Assembly: GCA_035266845.1 (NCBI GenBank)
Contig: DATFMP010000103.1
Location: forward strand, 62,001 to 126,000
Origin: DATFMP01 sp035266845
GTDB taxonomy: Bacteria > SAR324 > JACQKK01
DNA: 64,000 nucleotides
Direction of reading: 5' to 3'
The stretch's first letter is position 1, and each line of letters begins with the position of its first letter. A model generated the notes under the pieces. It worked only from the letters and a program-made list of their open reading frames with translations. It was not told the origin of the DNA and ran no database searches. Position numbers and translations under genes: made by a program. Shown here piece by piece: positions 18,918-27,822 of this stretch.

Positions 18918-20279
18918 CTACTGCGCCGCGATGAGCGGAAACATGAAAATGAACTCGGTGCCCTTGCCCTCACCACTGACCACATCGACCGTGGCGTGGT
19001 GGGATTCGATGATGTTGTGCACGATGGCCAGTCCCAGCCCCGTGCCGCGGGCCTTGGTGGTGAAGAAGGGGTCGAAGATCTTCCGCTGCACCTCCTTCGG
19101 GATGCCCGGCCCCGTGTCCCGCACGCCCACCTCCACCACGTCCAGCGCGGCGCCCTCGTGCACGGGCACATCGCCGAAGCGCGCCAACTCCTTGCCGTTG
19201 GTGACGGTGCGCCGGCGCGATGCGAACGTGACGCAACCGCCTTCGGGCATGGCCTGCACAGCGTTGAGCAGCAGGTTGTGAAAGACCTGCTTGAGCAGGT
19301 CCTCGTCGCCCCGCACGCGCGCGGGCTGCTCCCCCAGATCGTACACCAGTTCCACCCCGTTCTGCTCGGCCATATAGCGCGAGAACTCCCCCATCTCGTG
19401 CAGCAGCCGGTGCAGGTCCAGCGTGCGCAGGTTCACCGGGCGGGGCTTGGTGTACTCCAGCACGTTGGAGATGATGTGGTTCATGTTGGCGATGCCGGAG
19501 GAGATGTGGTTCATCAACGCCAACTTCTCCTCGTCGGCCAAGCCCTTCTTCACCAACGACGCGAACAGCTCGATGCTGCCCAGGGGATTTCGGATCTCGT
19601 GGGCGATGGTCGCCGCCATCTCGCCCATGGCCGTAAAGCGGTTGCGCCGTTCCGCCTGCTCTTCGAGCTGCTTGAGCAGCGTCACGTCCTGCGCGTTGAG
19701 GATGTAGCCCAGCGGCCGGCCCTCGCCCGTCATCTGGGTAAGCGAAATCTGCAGGTGCAGCGTCTCTCCGTCCGGCCGGTGATACGTGAGCGGCTCGTCC
19801 AGATCGTACGCGGCCCCATCCGGCTCGGGCCCGGTGCCGTCCACGGCAAAAATCTCCGCCTCCAGCACCTCGTTGACGCCCAGACCGACGATGGCCTCGG
19901 CGGTCGCACCGATCATCTCCAGCCCCGCGCGGTTGATGGAGGTGATGGCGCCCTGCAGGTCGGTCACGAACACGCCGACGGGCAGGCTCTCGAAGATGTT
20001 GGAGAGATAGGTCTTGACCTTCTCCCGCTCCTCCAGGTTGCGCTCCAGCTCCTGGTTCTTCTCGCTCAGCTCCAGGTTCAGGTCCGCCACCTGACCCTGC
20101 AGGTCCTTGTAGGATTCCTGCAGCTTCTCGGCCGCCTGCGTGAACGCTGCAAAGCCCTGCTCGAGCAGCACGTTCTTCTGCTCCAGCTCCAGCTCCAGCG
20201 CCTTGATGCGGGCCTGGAGCGCCGCCTCCCCGTCGATCGGGGGAGCGGCCCGGGTGCGTTGGGCGGCTTTGCGCGTCAT
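18918..20279 (-). CDS. PAS-domain sensor histidine kinase
   Basis: A 453-residue soluble kinase with no membrane helix, so it probably senses a cytoplasmic signal. A long coiled coil (about 20-105) leads into a PAS domain (about 110-215, with SLPVGVFVTDLQGAITSINR). The DHp helix carries the phospho-acceptor His in ATIAHEIRNPLGSIELF near 235-251. The ATPase domain has N-box LLLNAVQAM and glycine boxes DTGPGIP and KARGTGLGLAIVHN near the end. The start ATG at 20279 overlaps the stop of the TPR gene by 4 bases. It resembles the AtoS/FlrB group that partners NtrC-type regulators, and such a regulator follows directly. Confidence 0.92.
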   Translation of the reverse strand: MTRKAAQRTRAAPPIDGEAALQARIKALELELEQKNVLLEQGFAAFTQAAEKLQESYKDLQGQVADLNLELSEKNQELERNLEEREKVKTYLSNIFESLPVGVFVTDLQGAITSINRAGLEMIGATAEAIVGLGVNEVLEAEIFAVDGTGPEPDGAAYDLDEPLTYHRPDGETLHLQISLTQMTGEGRPLGYILNAQDVTLLKQLEEQAERRNRFTAMGEMAATIAHEIRNPLGSIELFASLVKKGLADEEKLALMNHISSGIANMNHIISNVLEYTKPRPVNLRTLDLHRLLHEMGEFSRYMAEQNGVELVYDLGEQPARVRGDEDLLKQVFHNLLLNAVQAMPEGGCVTFASRRRTVTNGKELARFGDVPVHEGAALDVVEVGVRDTGPGIPKEVQRKIFDPFFTTKARGTGLGLAIVHNIIESHHATVDVVSGEGKGTEFIFMFPLIAAQ

Positions 20280-23113
20280 TGTTTCAGATACTTCTGGAAG
20301 CTCAGCTTGGCGTTGAGGTCGCGTTGGTTTTCGCGGGCCAGGGATGCCCACAGCTCCCCCGGCTTGCTCTTGGACAGATCCACCAGGGCATTGAACTCGT
20401 CCAGCGCCTTCCGGTCCTCGCCCGTGCGCCGATAGATGAGGCCCATCTGGTAGCGGGCCCAGGGTGCGCGCTCGTGGTCAGGATACAGCCCAATCGCATG
20501 CTGGTACGCATTGAGCGCGTCGCGGTCCTGTCCCAGCTCGTACAGCATGTCCCCGATGCGGAACTGGGAGAGCACCACGAAGTCCGGCACATTGGGCCCC
20601 TGGATGGGGTGGTGGAAATTCGCCACCGCCGCCTGATAGGCGTCCAGCGCCTCCTTGTTGCGGCCCAGCTCCTTGTAGACATTCCCCAGGTCGAAGTAGA
20701 CCTCCGCGATGGCCGCTCCCAGCATGGGGTCCTGCGTGCGCTCAAACTCCTGCGTCAGGATGCGGTAGGCGTTCACCGCATCCTGGTAGCGGCGGCCTGC
20801 CACGTACATCTTGCCCAGCAGCATGCGCGCATCCACCGAGTACGGATCGGCCTTGTGATCCTGGATGAACTTGAGCAGCAGCTCCTCGGTCTTGCCCAGG
20901 TCGTCCCGCTCGTAGTAGGAGCGCGCCTTCTCGTAATCCACCAGCGAGGCCAGCGAGCCGGGCTTGTCGCGCAGCACTTCATCGTACATGCCCGCCGCCT
21001 CATCATAGAGGCCCAGCCGCTGGTAAGCCTGGCCCACCTGAAACAGGGTGTACGGAAACGGGAAGTCCCGGAAGTAGCTGTCCCGGTACTTGGTGTAGAG
21101 CTTGGCGACATCCCAGTACTTCGCGGCGATGAACTCCCGGTCCGTCAGGGACTTCAGGTTGTCTTCGATGTTGGCCTGGATGATGTTCTTCCGGTTGTAC
21201 GGGCCCTTGGGATAGTCCGTGGCGAGCTTCTCGAAGCCATCGATGGCGGCCTGGAACTGGCCGTGCAGCGAGTTGGTGAGCGCCTTGCGCAGCAAGGCCT
21301 CCTGCGCCACCTGGCTGCCCTGGCCGTCCGCCGCCACCTCGTCGTAGAGCGCGAGGGCCTGCTTGTAGTCGTCCCCGACGGGACGGCTGCCCAGCACGTC
21401 CGCGATGCGCATCTTGCCGCGCTGCCGGATTTCCGGAGGCGCGTTTTCGATCACTTGGCGATAGACCTTCAGCGCTTCCTCCTCCTTGCCTTCCTCACGC
21501 AGGAAGTCGCCCAGACGCAGCCCGACCAGCTTGGTGTAGCTCTTTTCCGGGTAGTGGTCCACCAGCTTGCGGTAGATCACCCGCGCCACATCGAACTCAG
21601 CGTTCTCGTAATACGCCTCGCCCATGTGGAACAGCAGCAGTGGCCGGTCGTCCGCATAGGTGGGCGTGAGGCGGCGCCCCTTGTCGAACTCCGCCTTGGC
21701 GTCCACGTAGCGCTTCAGATTGAAGAACGCATCGCCCAGGTTGTAGTGCGCGGGTCCCGTCAGGTCCGGATCGCCGTCGCGCACCAGGAACTCGTTGAAG
21801 CTCTTGACGGCCTCGGGATACTTCTGCAGCTCCAGGTCGTTGCGTCCCTCGTAGTAGTACGAGTCCGGCGTATACGGGTACGTGCTCGGGAAGCGCTCCT
21901 GCAGAATCTCGTAGTGGACGTTGGACTCGTTGTGGAAGCCCATGCGCTCGTAGGCGCGCCCAATCTGGAACAGGGCCCGCGGGATCAGCTGGGTGTCGTA
22001 GCCGATCTTCTCGGCCGAGCGGATCGCCGACTGGTAGTTCACGATCACGTCGTGGAAGTTGTCGCCCTTGCCGGCCACCACCTGCTCGTATTCGGAGTCC
22101 GCCGCCCGGAAGAACGCGCGCACACCCAGCAGGCTGTTCGGCGCGGAATCGAACACACGCAGGAAGAGCTGGTCGGCCCGCCGGTAGTGGCCTGCGCGAT
22201 ACTCCCGCTCCGCCAGCTCATAGTTGGCCGTGACCAGCGGGTTCTTCTCCTGCTGTAGCAGTGTCTCCAGGGGGATCTCGTGGGCCGCCGGCGGCCGCGC
22301 ACGCGGCTGGCCAGGGCCCGGCGCTTGGGCACCTGCCACGGCCTCGCCGGGTGGCCGGAAATCCAGCACCACCCGCGGCGGCGCGGGCAGCACGAGCGAC
22401 TTCGTCTCCAGGTCGGACTGCTTGATCTGCACGCGCAGGATGGTGTCCGGCCCGTCGCGCTCCACGCTCTGCACGGCGACGCGCTCGTCCTGCGCGTTCA
22501 CCGGCAGGGCCAGCGTCGGCGTCACCGCCTTGAGCCGCACCAGGTACGTGTCGCCCTCCCGGCGCTGCTCGATCTGCGGCCGCCCGGAAAGCTCCAGCAC
22601 CAACCGCGAGCCGTCGCGGTAGGGGGCCAGCCGCACGCCGGTGAGCACGATGCCCTGGGGTACCTCGGCGCGCTCCAGTGCCAGCACCATGTGGTCGGCA
22701 GGGCCCTTGCCCTCCACGTTGTAGGCCAGGGCTCCGGAGCGCAGGCGCAGCTTGGCCCAGGTGTCGGTCTTGTCCACCTGCTCAAAGGAAATGCCGACCA
22801 GATAGGGGTCGTTGAACGCGATCTCGTGGCGCCCGTTGGCCAGCGCCACCTTGGCGTTGGTGAACTTCACCACGATGACCTGCCGCGGGACGTTGCCCAC
22901 CACCTGGAACGTGGTGGGACTGGAGAGCAGGAACCGCACGTTGAGCCGCTCGCCGTCCCGGCGCAACTGGACGCCCCGGATTTCCGCCGGGTCGCTGCCC
23001 TGCCCGTGCGCAAGCCCCCCCAGCAGCACCAGCGCGGCCAGCAGCAGCCCCGCCTGCCGGCATGCACCGCGCAGCGGATGCAGATGCGCCCGTTTGCCTT
23101 GCGTATCGTCCAT
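20276..23113 (-). CDS. Large periplasmic AMIN-like/TPR protein
   Basis: A 945-residue protein starting MDDTQGK at 23113. A signal peptide-like segment (RQAGLLLAALVLLGGLAHGQ) lies near residues 15-34. Residues 40-260 form two beta-rich AMIN-like units (IRGVQLRRDGERLNVRFLL and IVLTGVRLAPYRDGSRLVLE), a module known to bind peptidoglycan or target proteins to the envelope. From about 280 to the end there are many tetratricopeptide repeats, for example GDAFFNLKRYVDAKAEFDKG and QVGQAYQRLGLYDEAAGMYDE. It probably scaffolds an envelope complex. It is coupled by ATGA to the sensor kinase and lies behind bactofilin, so the block looks like one operon. FimV- or TonB-system-like roles are possible; none is shown. 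Confidence 0.8.
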   Translation of the reverse strand: MDDTQGKRAHLHPLRGACRQAGLLLAALVLLGGLAHGQGSDPAEIRGVQLRRDGERLNVRFLLSSPTTFQVVGNVPRQVIVVKFTNAKVALANGRHEIAFNDPYLVGISFEQVDKTDTWAKLRLRSGALAYNVEGKGPADHMVLALERAEVPQGIVLTGVRLAPYRDGSRLVLELSGRPQIEQRREGDTYLVRLKAVTPTLALPVNAQDERVAVQSVERDGPDTILRVQIKQSDLETKSLVLPAPPRVVLDFRPPGEAVAGAQAPGPGQPRARPPAAHEIPLETLLQQEKNPLVTANYELAEREYRAGHYRRADQLFLRVFDSAPNSLLGVRAFFRAADSEYEQVVAGKGDNFHDVIVNYQSAIRSAEKIGYDTQLIPRALFQIGRAYERMGFHNESNVHYEILQERFPSTYPYTPDSYYYEGRNDLELQKYPEAVKSFNEFLVRDGDPDLTGPAHYNLGDAFFNLKRYVDAKAEFDKGRRLTPTYADDRPLLLFHMGEAYYENAEFDVARVIYRKLVDHYPEKSYTKLVGLRLGDFLREEGKEEEALKVYRQVIENAPPEIRQRGKMRIADVLGSRPVGDDYKQALALYDEVAADGQGSQVAQEALLRKALTNSLHGQFQAAIDGFEKLATDYPKGPYNRKNIIQANIEDNLKSLTDREFIAAKYWDVAKLYTKYRDSYFRDFPFPYTLFQVGQAYQRLGLYDEAAGMYDEVLRDKPGSLASLVDYEKARSYYERDDLGKTEELLLKFIQDHKADPYSVDARMLLGKMYVAGRRYQDAVNAYRILTQEFERTQDPMLGAAIAEVYFDLGNVYKELGRNKEALDAYQAAVANFHHPIQGPNVPDFVVLSQFRIGDMLYELGQDRDALNAYQHAIGLYPDHERAPWARYQMGLIYRRTGEDRKALDEFNALVDLSKSKPGELWASLARENQRDLNAKLSFQKYLKQ

Positions 23114-23235
23114 GGTCCCTTGCGGGTACTCAGCCGGCCTCTTCCTGAAGCCGGGTCGCCCTCCGCGCGTGGGGGCGGTGTTTGCCGATGCGCTCCGGCG
23201 GCAGGCTCGCACGCCGGGCAGGCCGGGGCCGCCGG

Positions 23236-23715
23236 TCAGGCGCTGGCCGGCCCCTCGGTCTTGACGCGCTCGGCCGCGCGGCCATCCTCCTGGGCCGGCA
23301 CGGATTGAGACGCGCGCCGCGACGGCGGGGTGCGGCTGCCGCCGGCATCCCCATTGGCCATGTGGCAATAGCCGTGAAACTCGGCTCCGCCCTCGATCAT
23401 CAGGTCGGCCGTAAACACGTCGCCCCGCAGCAGTCCGGAACGGAATATCTCGACACGTTCGCTGGCATGCACGTTGCCCTCCACCCGGCCACTGATGAGC
23501 ACGGAGTCCGACACGATATCCCCCGTCACCGTGGCCTGCTGGTTGATGATGAGCACCGAGCCACTGCCCGGCTCGGCGGCGATGTTGCCCACCACCGTGC
23601 CGTCGATGCGCAGCGTGCCGCGGAAGCGGATCGCGCCCTCGAACTTGGTATCCGTGCCAAGCAGCCCGATGTCTTTTTCCGGCTGCGGCGTTTCAGTCCT
23701 GCCTCGTCCAAACAA
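23236..23715 (-). CDS. Bactofilin (polymer-forming cytoskeletal protein)
   Basis: A 159-residue bactofilin. The core (about 15-115) is the right-handed beta-helix with short repeats such as FEGAIRFRGTLRIDGTVVGNI, VTGDIVSDSVLISGRVEGNV and FRSGLLRGDVFTADLMIEGG. The flexible tails are short at the N-terminus and Pro/Ser/Arg-rich at the C-terminus (GGSRTPPSRRAS). Bactofilins form non-polar filaments without nucleotide and place cell-wall enzymes or stalk proteins. It begins 8 bases after the stop of the membrane coiled-coil gene, so that protein is the likely partner. Confidence 0.93.
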   Translation of the reverse strand: MFGRGRTETPQPEKDIGLLGTDTKFEGAIRFRGTLRIDGTVVGNIAAEPGSGSVLIINQQATVTGDIVSDSVLISGRVEGNVHASERVEIFRSGLLRGDVFTADLMIEGGAEFHGYCHMANGDAGGSRTPPSRRASQSVPAQEDGRAAERVKTEGPASA

Positions 23716-23723
23716 TCGGCAAC

Positions 23724-24500
23724 CTATAGGCTCGTGACTTGCTGGGTGTGCACCGTCGGATGGTCCTTGAAGAACAGGTCGCGCTCCAGCTCGAAGCGCT
23801 CGCGCAGCAGCAGCCCCCCACGTGGGGAAAACAGGTACAGCGTCACGTGGGTGAAGTACTCCTCATCGGACTGCCGCCGCACCTTGCGCCGGAACGTGAC
23901 CGCATCGCGGATGCGCGTGAAGCGGATCCCCAGCTTGTAGGTTTCGGGAAAGCCATCCGTGTTCGTGTTCACGCTGGGCGAGGTCACGAACTGGATGGGA
24001 TTCTTGTCATCGTTCTCAAAGATCGCGAAAAGATAGCCCCCGCGGTTGTTCGAGGGGTCGCCCTGGTTCTGCAGCCGGAAGCTCACTTCGATCGTGCGCC
24101 CGCTGACCCGAGTGGTGAACGCCGTCACGCGAATCGGCGGCTGGTACAACGCATCGCCGAAGTGCAGCGTGTAGTCCTCGCGCACCTGCGTGGGCCGGGC
24201 GCTCTTGTTGCTGGCCCGCGCCAGAAAGGCATGCTCCTTGGCCTCGAAGGCCTCCTGATTGGCCGAGAGAATCTGCTCGCGCAGGGCGTTGCGCTCCTGG
24301 CGCAGCTTTTCGGTCTCGTGCTCCATCTCCTGCACGCGCTGGAAGCTGAACACATACAGCACGCTCAGCACGGCCAGCACCACCACCAGCAGGCCCACCA
24401 GCACGCCGCCCACATAGACCCGCCACACGGGCACGTTCCAGGACAGCGGGCGCCCGTAGTTCTTGGAAATGATGAAGGTGATGGTATCCTGCACCCGCAT
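23724..24500 (-). CDS. Inner-membrane coiled-coil protein, bactofilin partner candidate
   Basis: A 258-residue protein with a short basic cytoplasmic start (MRVQDTITFIISKNYGRPLS), one membrane helix at about 28-52, and a coiled coil at about 55-100 (RVQEMEHETEKLRQERNAL). A beta-rich periplasmic domain follows from about 115, with VREDYTLHFGDALYQPPIRV and TIEVSFRLQNQGDPSNNRGG. The N-terminus resembles the M23 peptidases that commonly sit next to bactofilins, but no HxxxD or HxH zinc motif is present, so a LytM enzyme is excluded. It could be the membrane anchor for the filament or a regulator of a hydrolase elsewhere. The family is not recognised. Confidence 0.65.
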   Translation of the reverse strand: MRVQDTITFIISKNYGRPLSWNVPVWRVYVGGVLVGLLVVVLAVLSVLYVFSFQRVQEMEHETEKLRQERNALREQILSANQEAFEAKEHAFLARASNKSARPTQVREDYTLHFGDALYQPPIRVTAFTTRVSGRTIEVSFRLQNQGDPSNNRGGYLFAIFENDDKNPIQFVTSPSVNTNTDGFPETYKLGIRFTRIRDAVTFRRKVRRQSDEEYFTHVTLYLFSPRGGLLLRERFELERDLFFKDHPTVHTQQVTSL

Positions 24501-24792
24501 GCGGTTTCCTTGCCCGTGCTAGCGACGCGGTGCTACAGAAAGCGGGAAGCAGCCGATGACCGGCCATCCCTGGCGGAAGGGGGAGAGCGGCTTCAAGAAG
24601 GTCACTCCCGGCGGATATCCGTACCCGTGACTTTCGAATCCAAAGCAAATGATTTATAAAAGATTTTCGTTCTCAAGGCAACGGTTTCCGCCGCCGGGCA
24701 CCCAGGGGGTTCCGGGGAGCGCCGCCCGCTGCGGCGCGGCCGGGGCCTAACTGCGCGCCGCCTGTCGCGGAGCCCATCCAACCGAAGGAGCC

Positions 24793-25524
24793 ATGCGCTT
24801 CGGCATCCTCAAGGCCGGGACGGCCACCCGCCGCACCCGCGAACGCGTGGGCGACATGGATGCCCAGTTCATGGCGCTGCTGGCCCAACCGGGGCAGCAG
24901 TGGGAGACCTTCGACGCGGAGCACGGGGAAGTCCCAGCCGATCCGGGAGCCTTCGATGCGCTGCTCATCACGGGCAGCGCCGCCTCCGTCTGCGACGCCG
25001 ACCCCTGGATCGAACGCCTGCTGGAGACGATCCGCACCGCCTACGCGCAGCAGGTGCCCTTGCTGGGCATCTGCTTCGGCCTGCAGGCCGTGGCGCAGGC
25101 CCTTGGCGGCAAGGTCGCGCCCAACCCCCAGGGCTGGGACCTGGGCGTTGCGGCCCTGGAGCTGACCGAGGCCGGCCGCCGCGTGCCTACGCTGGCGGGA
25201 GCTGCGCAGCCGCTGCAGATTCTGGAATCGCACTCGGATATCGCCGTTGCGCTGCCCCCCGGGGCCGTGGTGCTGGCCGCCAGCCCACGCACCCCGGTAG
25301 AGATCTTCACCCTGGGCGAGCGCGTGCTGTGCCTGCAGGGGCACCCGGAGATGGACCGCGAGATGGTGCGTGAACTGCTGGAGAAGCGCTCGCAGAAGGG
25401 TTTGCTCGATCCGCAGCGCGCAGCCGAAGGGGAGGCATCGCTGCGCCTGACACCGCACACCGCGTTCCTGCAGGGCTGGCTGCGTGCGTTCCTACGGGAC
25501 GGGCGCATGCCGACAGCCGCCTGA
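24793..25524 (+). CDS. Class I glutamine amidotransferase-like protein
   Basis: A 243-residue stand-alone class I amidotransferase domain. The nucleophile Cys94 lies in LLGICFGLQA, and the His/Glu pair in GHPEMDRE (His184, Glu186), so the triad is complete. The oxyanion strand is LLITGSAASVCD near 58-69. It resembles GuaA-type domains of the YfeJ group, which have no synthetase partner and an unknown acceptor. The gene has no coupled neighbour: the CLC gene lies 222 bases downstream. A gamma-glutamyl hydrolase role (PuuD-like) is possible, since the same triad is used. Confidence 0.85.
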   Translation: MRFGILKAGTATRRTRERVGDMDAQFMALLAQPGQQWETFDAEHGEVPADPGAFDALLITGSAASVCDADPWIERLLETIRTAYAQQVPLLGICFGLQAVAQALGGKVAPNPQGWDLGVAALELTEAGRRVPTLAGAAQPLQILESHSDIAVALPPGAVVLAASPRTPVEIFTLGERVLCLQGHPEMDREMVRELLEKRSQKGLLDPQRAAEGEASLRLTPHTAFLQGWLRAFLRDGRMPTAA

Positions 25525-25746
25525 CCACAGTCCCCGGGGGACTTGCCGCGGGGGGACCGAGGCCGTCGCGCTTCAACACCGGAACACTCCATGGGGGTTC
25601 CGCTGCAGCCGTGCGGGTCTGGACACCCGGGTGCATGGCGGGGCGGCATGTGCCGCAGCAGCCACTGGCTACCCAAGGCTGGCCCGTGCTATGAGCGCCT
25701 TGCAACGAAATACGTCGTGCTCACCTGCAATTAACGCTGTCCGCCG

Positions 25747-27801
25747 ATGAAGACACTGCTGTACCGGTCGCGCACGGTGCTGGAGCGATTCCAGTCGCAC
25801 GAGTACGTCTTCAGCTTGGCGGTGGCCATGGTGGTGGGGGTTCTCACCGGGCTGGCAGCGGTGGTGCTGCGCTACCTGATCGTGAGCATCCAGTGGGCGA
25901 GTGCCTTTCTGCCCGAATGGAGCCTGACGGCGCTGGGCGTGGCCGCGGTGGGCATCGTGGCGGCACCCATCGTGGGCGGGCTGGTGGTGGGGCCCATCAT
26001 CACTTTTCTCGCCCCGGAGGCCAAAGGCCACGGCGTGCCGGAGGTGATGTCCGCGGTGATCCTCAAGGGCGGCTTCATCCGTCCCCGCGTGGCGGCGGTG
26101 AAGGCGGTGGCTTCCGCCATCACCATCGGCTCCGGCGGCTCCGTGGGGCGGGAGGGCCCGATCATTCAGATCGGCTCCTCGGTGGGCGCCACGCTGGGCT
26201 ACGTGCTGCATACGCCACCACGCCTGATGCGCACCTACGTGGCTTGCGGGGCGGCGGGGGGCATCGCCGCGGCCTTCAACGCGCCCATCGCCGGCGCCCT
26301 GTTCGCCGTGGAGGTGATCCTGGGCGACTTCGGCTTCGTGCGCCTGGCGCCCATCGTCACGAGCTCCGTGATGGCCACGGTGGTGGCGCGCAGCATCCTG
26401 GGCGATCTGCTGGCCTTCCAGGTGCCGCACCTGAGCCTGATGCACCCCGTCGAGCTGAGCTTCTACGTGGGGGTGGGTCTGGCCTGCGGGCTGGCTGCGG
26501 TGGCCTTCATCTACGCGCTGGACTACCTGGAGGACGTGTTCGACAAGCATATGCCCCGCGTCCCCAACTGGGTGAAGCCGGGCATCGGCGGCATCGGGGT
26601 GGGCCTGATGGGCCTCATGCTGCCGCAGACCTTCGGGCTGGGCTATTCCACCATGGACGGCGCGCTGCACAGCCAGCTGGCCGTGGGGCTGCTGGTGCTG
26701 CTGGTGTTCGGCAAGCTCTTCGCCACCTCCATCACCCTGGCCTCCGGCGGCTCCGGGGGCATCTTCGCGCCCTCGCTGTTCATGGGTTCCATGGTGGGCG
26801 GCACGGTGGGCTGGGTTGCCAACCAGTTCCTGCCGGAGCTAACCGCTCCCAGCGGCGCCTATGCGCTGGTGGGCATGGGCGCCATGGTGGGCGCCGCCAC
26901 GCATGCGCCGATCACGGCCATCGTGATCATCTTCGAGATGACGAACGACTACAAGATCATCCTGCCGCTGATGATCAGCGTAATCATCGCCGTGCTGACC
27001 GCCAGCGCGCTGTGCCGGGAGTCTATCTACACCGAGAAGCTGCGGCGCCTGGGCATTGACTACGACACGGGCCCGGAAGTCAACGTCCTGCGGCGCAGCA
27101 CCGTGCGCGACATCATGCGGGAACAGTTCGATCAGGTGCCGCAGGATCTGCCGTTTAACTTCCTCTACGACCAGCTGCTGCAGACCGCCCGGGCCTATCT
27201 GCCCGTGGTGGACGAAGGGGGCTCGCTGCTGGGCCTGGTCTCCCGCGACGTGGCGCACAGCTTCGGGCGCGACCGCTCGGACCTCACGGACGTCGTCGTG
27301 GCCCGCGACCTGGCGGACAGCGAATACCCGTTCCTGATGCCTTCGGATCGGCTGGACCAGGCCATGCAGCGCTTCAACGAGTCCGACATGCGCGAGCTGT
27401 ACGTGGTGGAGGACATGGTGGACCGCCGCGTGGTGGGCATGGTGCACAAGGGCGACCTGATGGACGTCTACCACCGGGAAATGGTCAAGCGGGCCACGGG
27501 CGATGTGTTCGCGTACACGCTCAACCGGCCGCACGGCGTGGAGACCGTCAAGGTGATGGACGGCTACGGCATCATCGAGGTCGAGTCGCCCCACAATTTT
27601 ACCGGAAAGGTGCTGCGCGAGCTGGACCTGCGCAATCGCTTCGGCGTCAACGTGCTGGCCGTGAAGCGCCGCACGCCCGGCGCGGACAACGGCGGCACCC
27701 GCGTGTGGGTGCCGGAAAGCTCGGATCGCCTGCAGGATGGCGACGTGCTCGTGCTGATGGGCCGCACGGAAGACATCGACGGCCTGCAGCGGCGCTGGTA
27801 A
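25747..27801 (+). CDS. CLC-type chloride channel/antiporter with CBS and TrkA-C domains
   Basis: A 684-residue membrane protein. The CLC core (about 15-435) has the motifs GSGGSVGREGP (128-138, with the gating glutamate at 136), KGHGVPEV (93-100, in the place of GSGIP) and ASGGSGGIFAPSLFMG near 335-350. Two CBS domains follow (about 450-575), usually a nucleotide sensor. The C-terminus from about 600 has IIEVESPHNFTGKVLRELDL and DRLQDGDVLVLMGR, a TrkA-C/RCK-type ligand-binding fold. The gating Glu and overall layout fit either a channel or a Cl-/H+ antiporter. It is followed 21 bases later by a hydrolase gene, perhaps in one transcript. Confidence 0.93.
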   Translation: MKTLLYRSRTVLERFQSHEYVFSLAVAMVVGVLTGLAAVVLRYLIVSIQWASAFLPEWSLTALGVAAVGIVAAPIVGGLVVGPIITFLAPEAKGHGVPEVMSAVILKGGFIRPRVAAVKAVASAITIGSGGSVGREGPIIQIGSSVGATLGYVLHTPPRLMRTYVACGAAGGIAAAFNAPIAGALFAVEVILGDFGFVRLAPIVTSSVMATVVARSILGDLLAFQVPHLSLMHPVELSFYVGVGLACGLAAVAFIYALDYLEDVFDKHMPRVPNWVKPGIGGIGVGLMGLMLPQTFGLGYSTMDGALHSQLAVGLLVLLVFGKLFATSITLASGGSGGIFAPSLFMGSMVGGTVGWVANQFLPELTAPSGAYALVGMGAMVGAATHAPITAIVIIFEMTNDYKIILPLMISVIIAVLTASALCRESIYTEKLRRLGIDYDTGPEVNVLRRSTVRDIMREQFDQVPQDLPFNFLYDQLLQTARAYLPVVDEGGSLLGLVSRDVAHSFGRDRSDLTDVVVARDLADSEYPFLMPSDRLDQAMQRFNESDMRELYVVEDMVDRRVVGMVHKGDLMDVYHREMVKRATGDVFAYTLNRPHGVETVKVMDGYGIIEVESPHNFTGKVLRELDLRNRFGVNVLAVKRRTPGADNGGTRVWVPESSDRLQDGDVLVLMGRTEDIDGLQRRW

Positions 27802-27822
27802 CTACCCCCCTCCCACTCACCC

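Noticed and set aside
24600..24660. A TTCGAATCC string that looks like a tRNA T-loop.
   Set aside because: The flanking bases do not pair as a T-stem, and no acceptor or anticodon arm is present.
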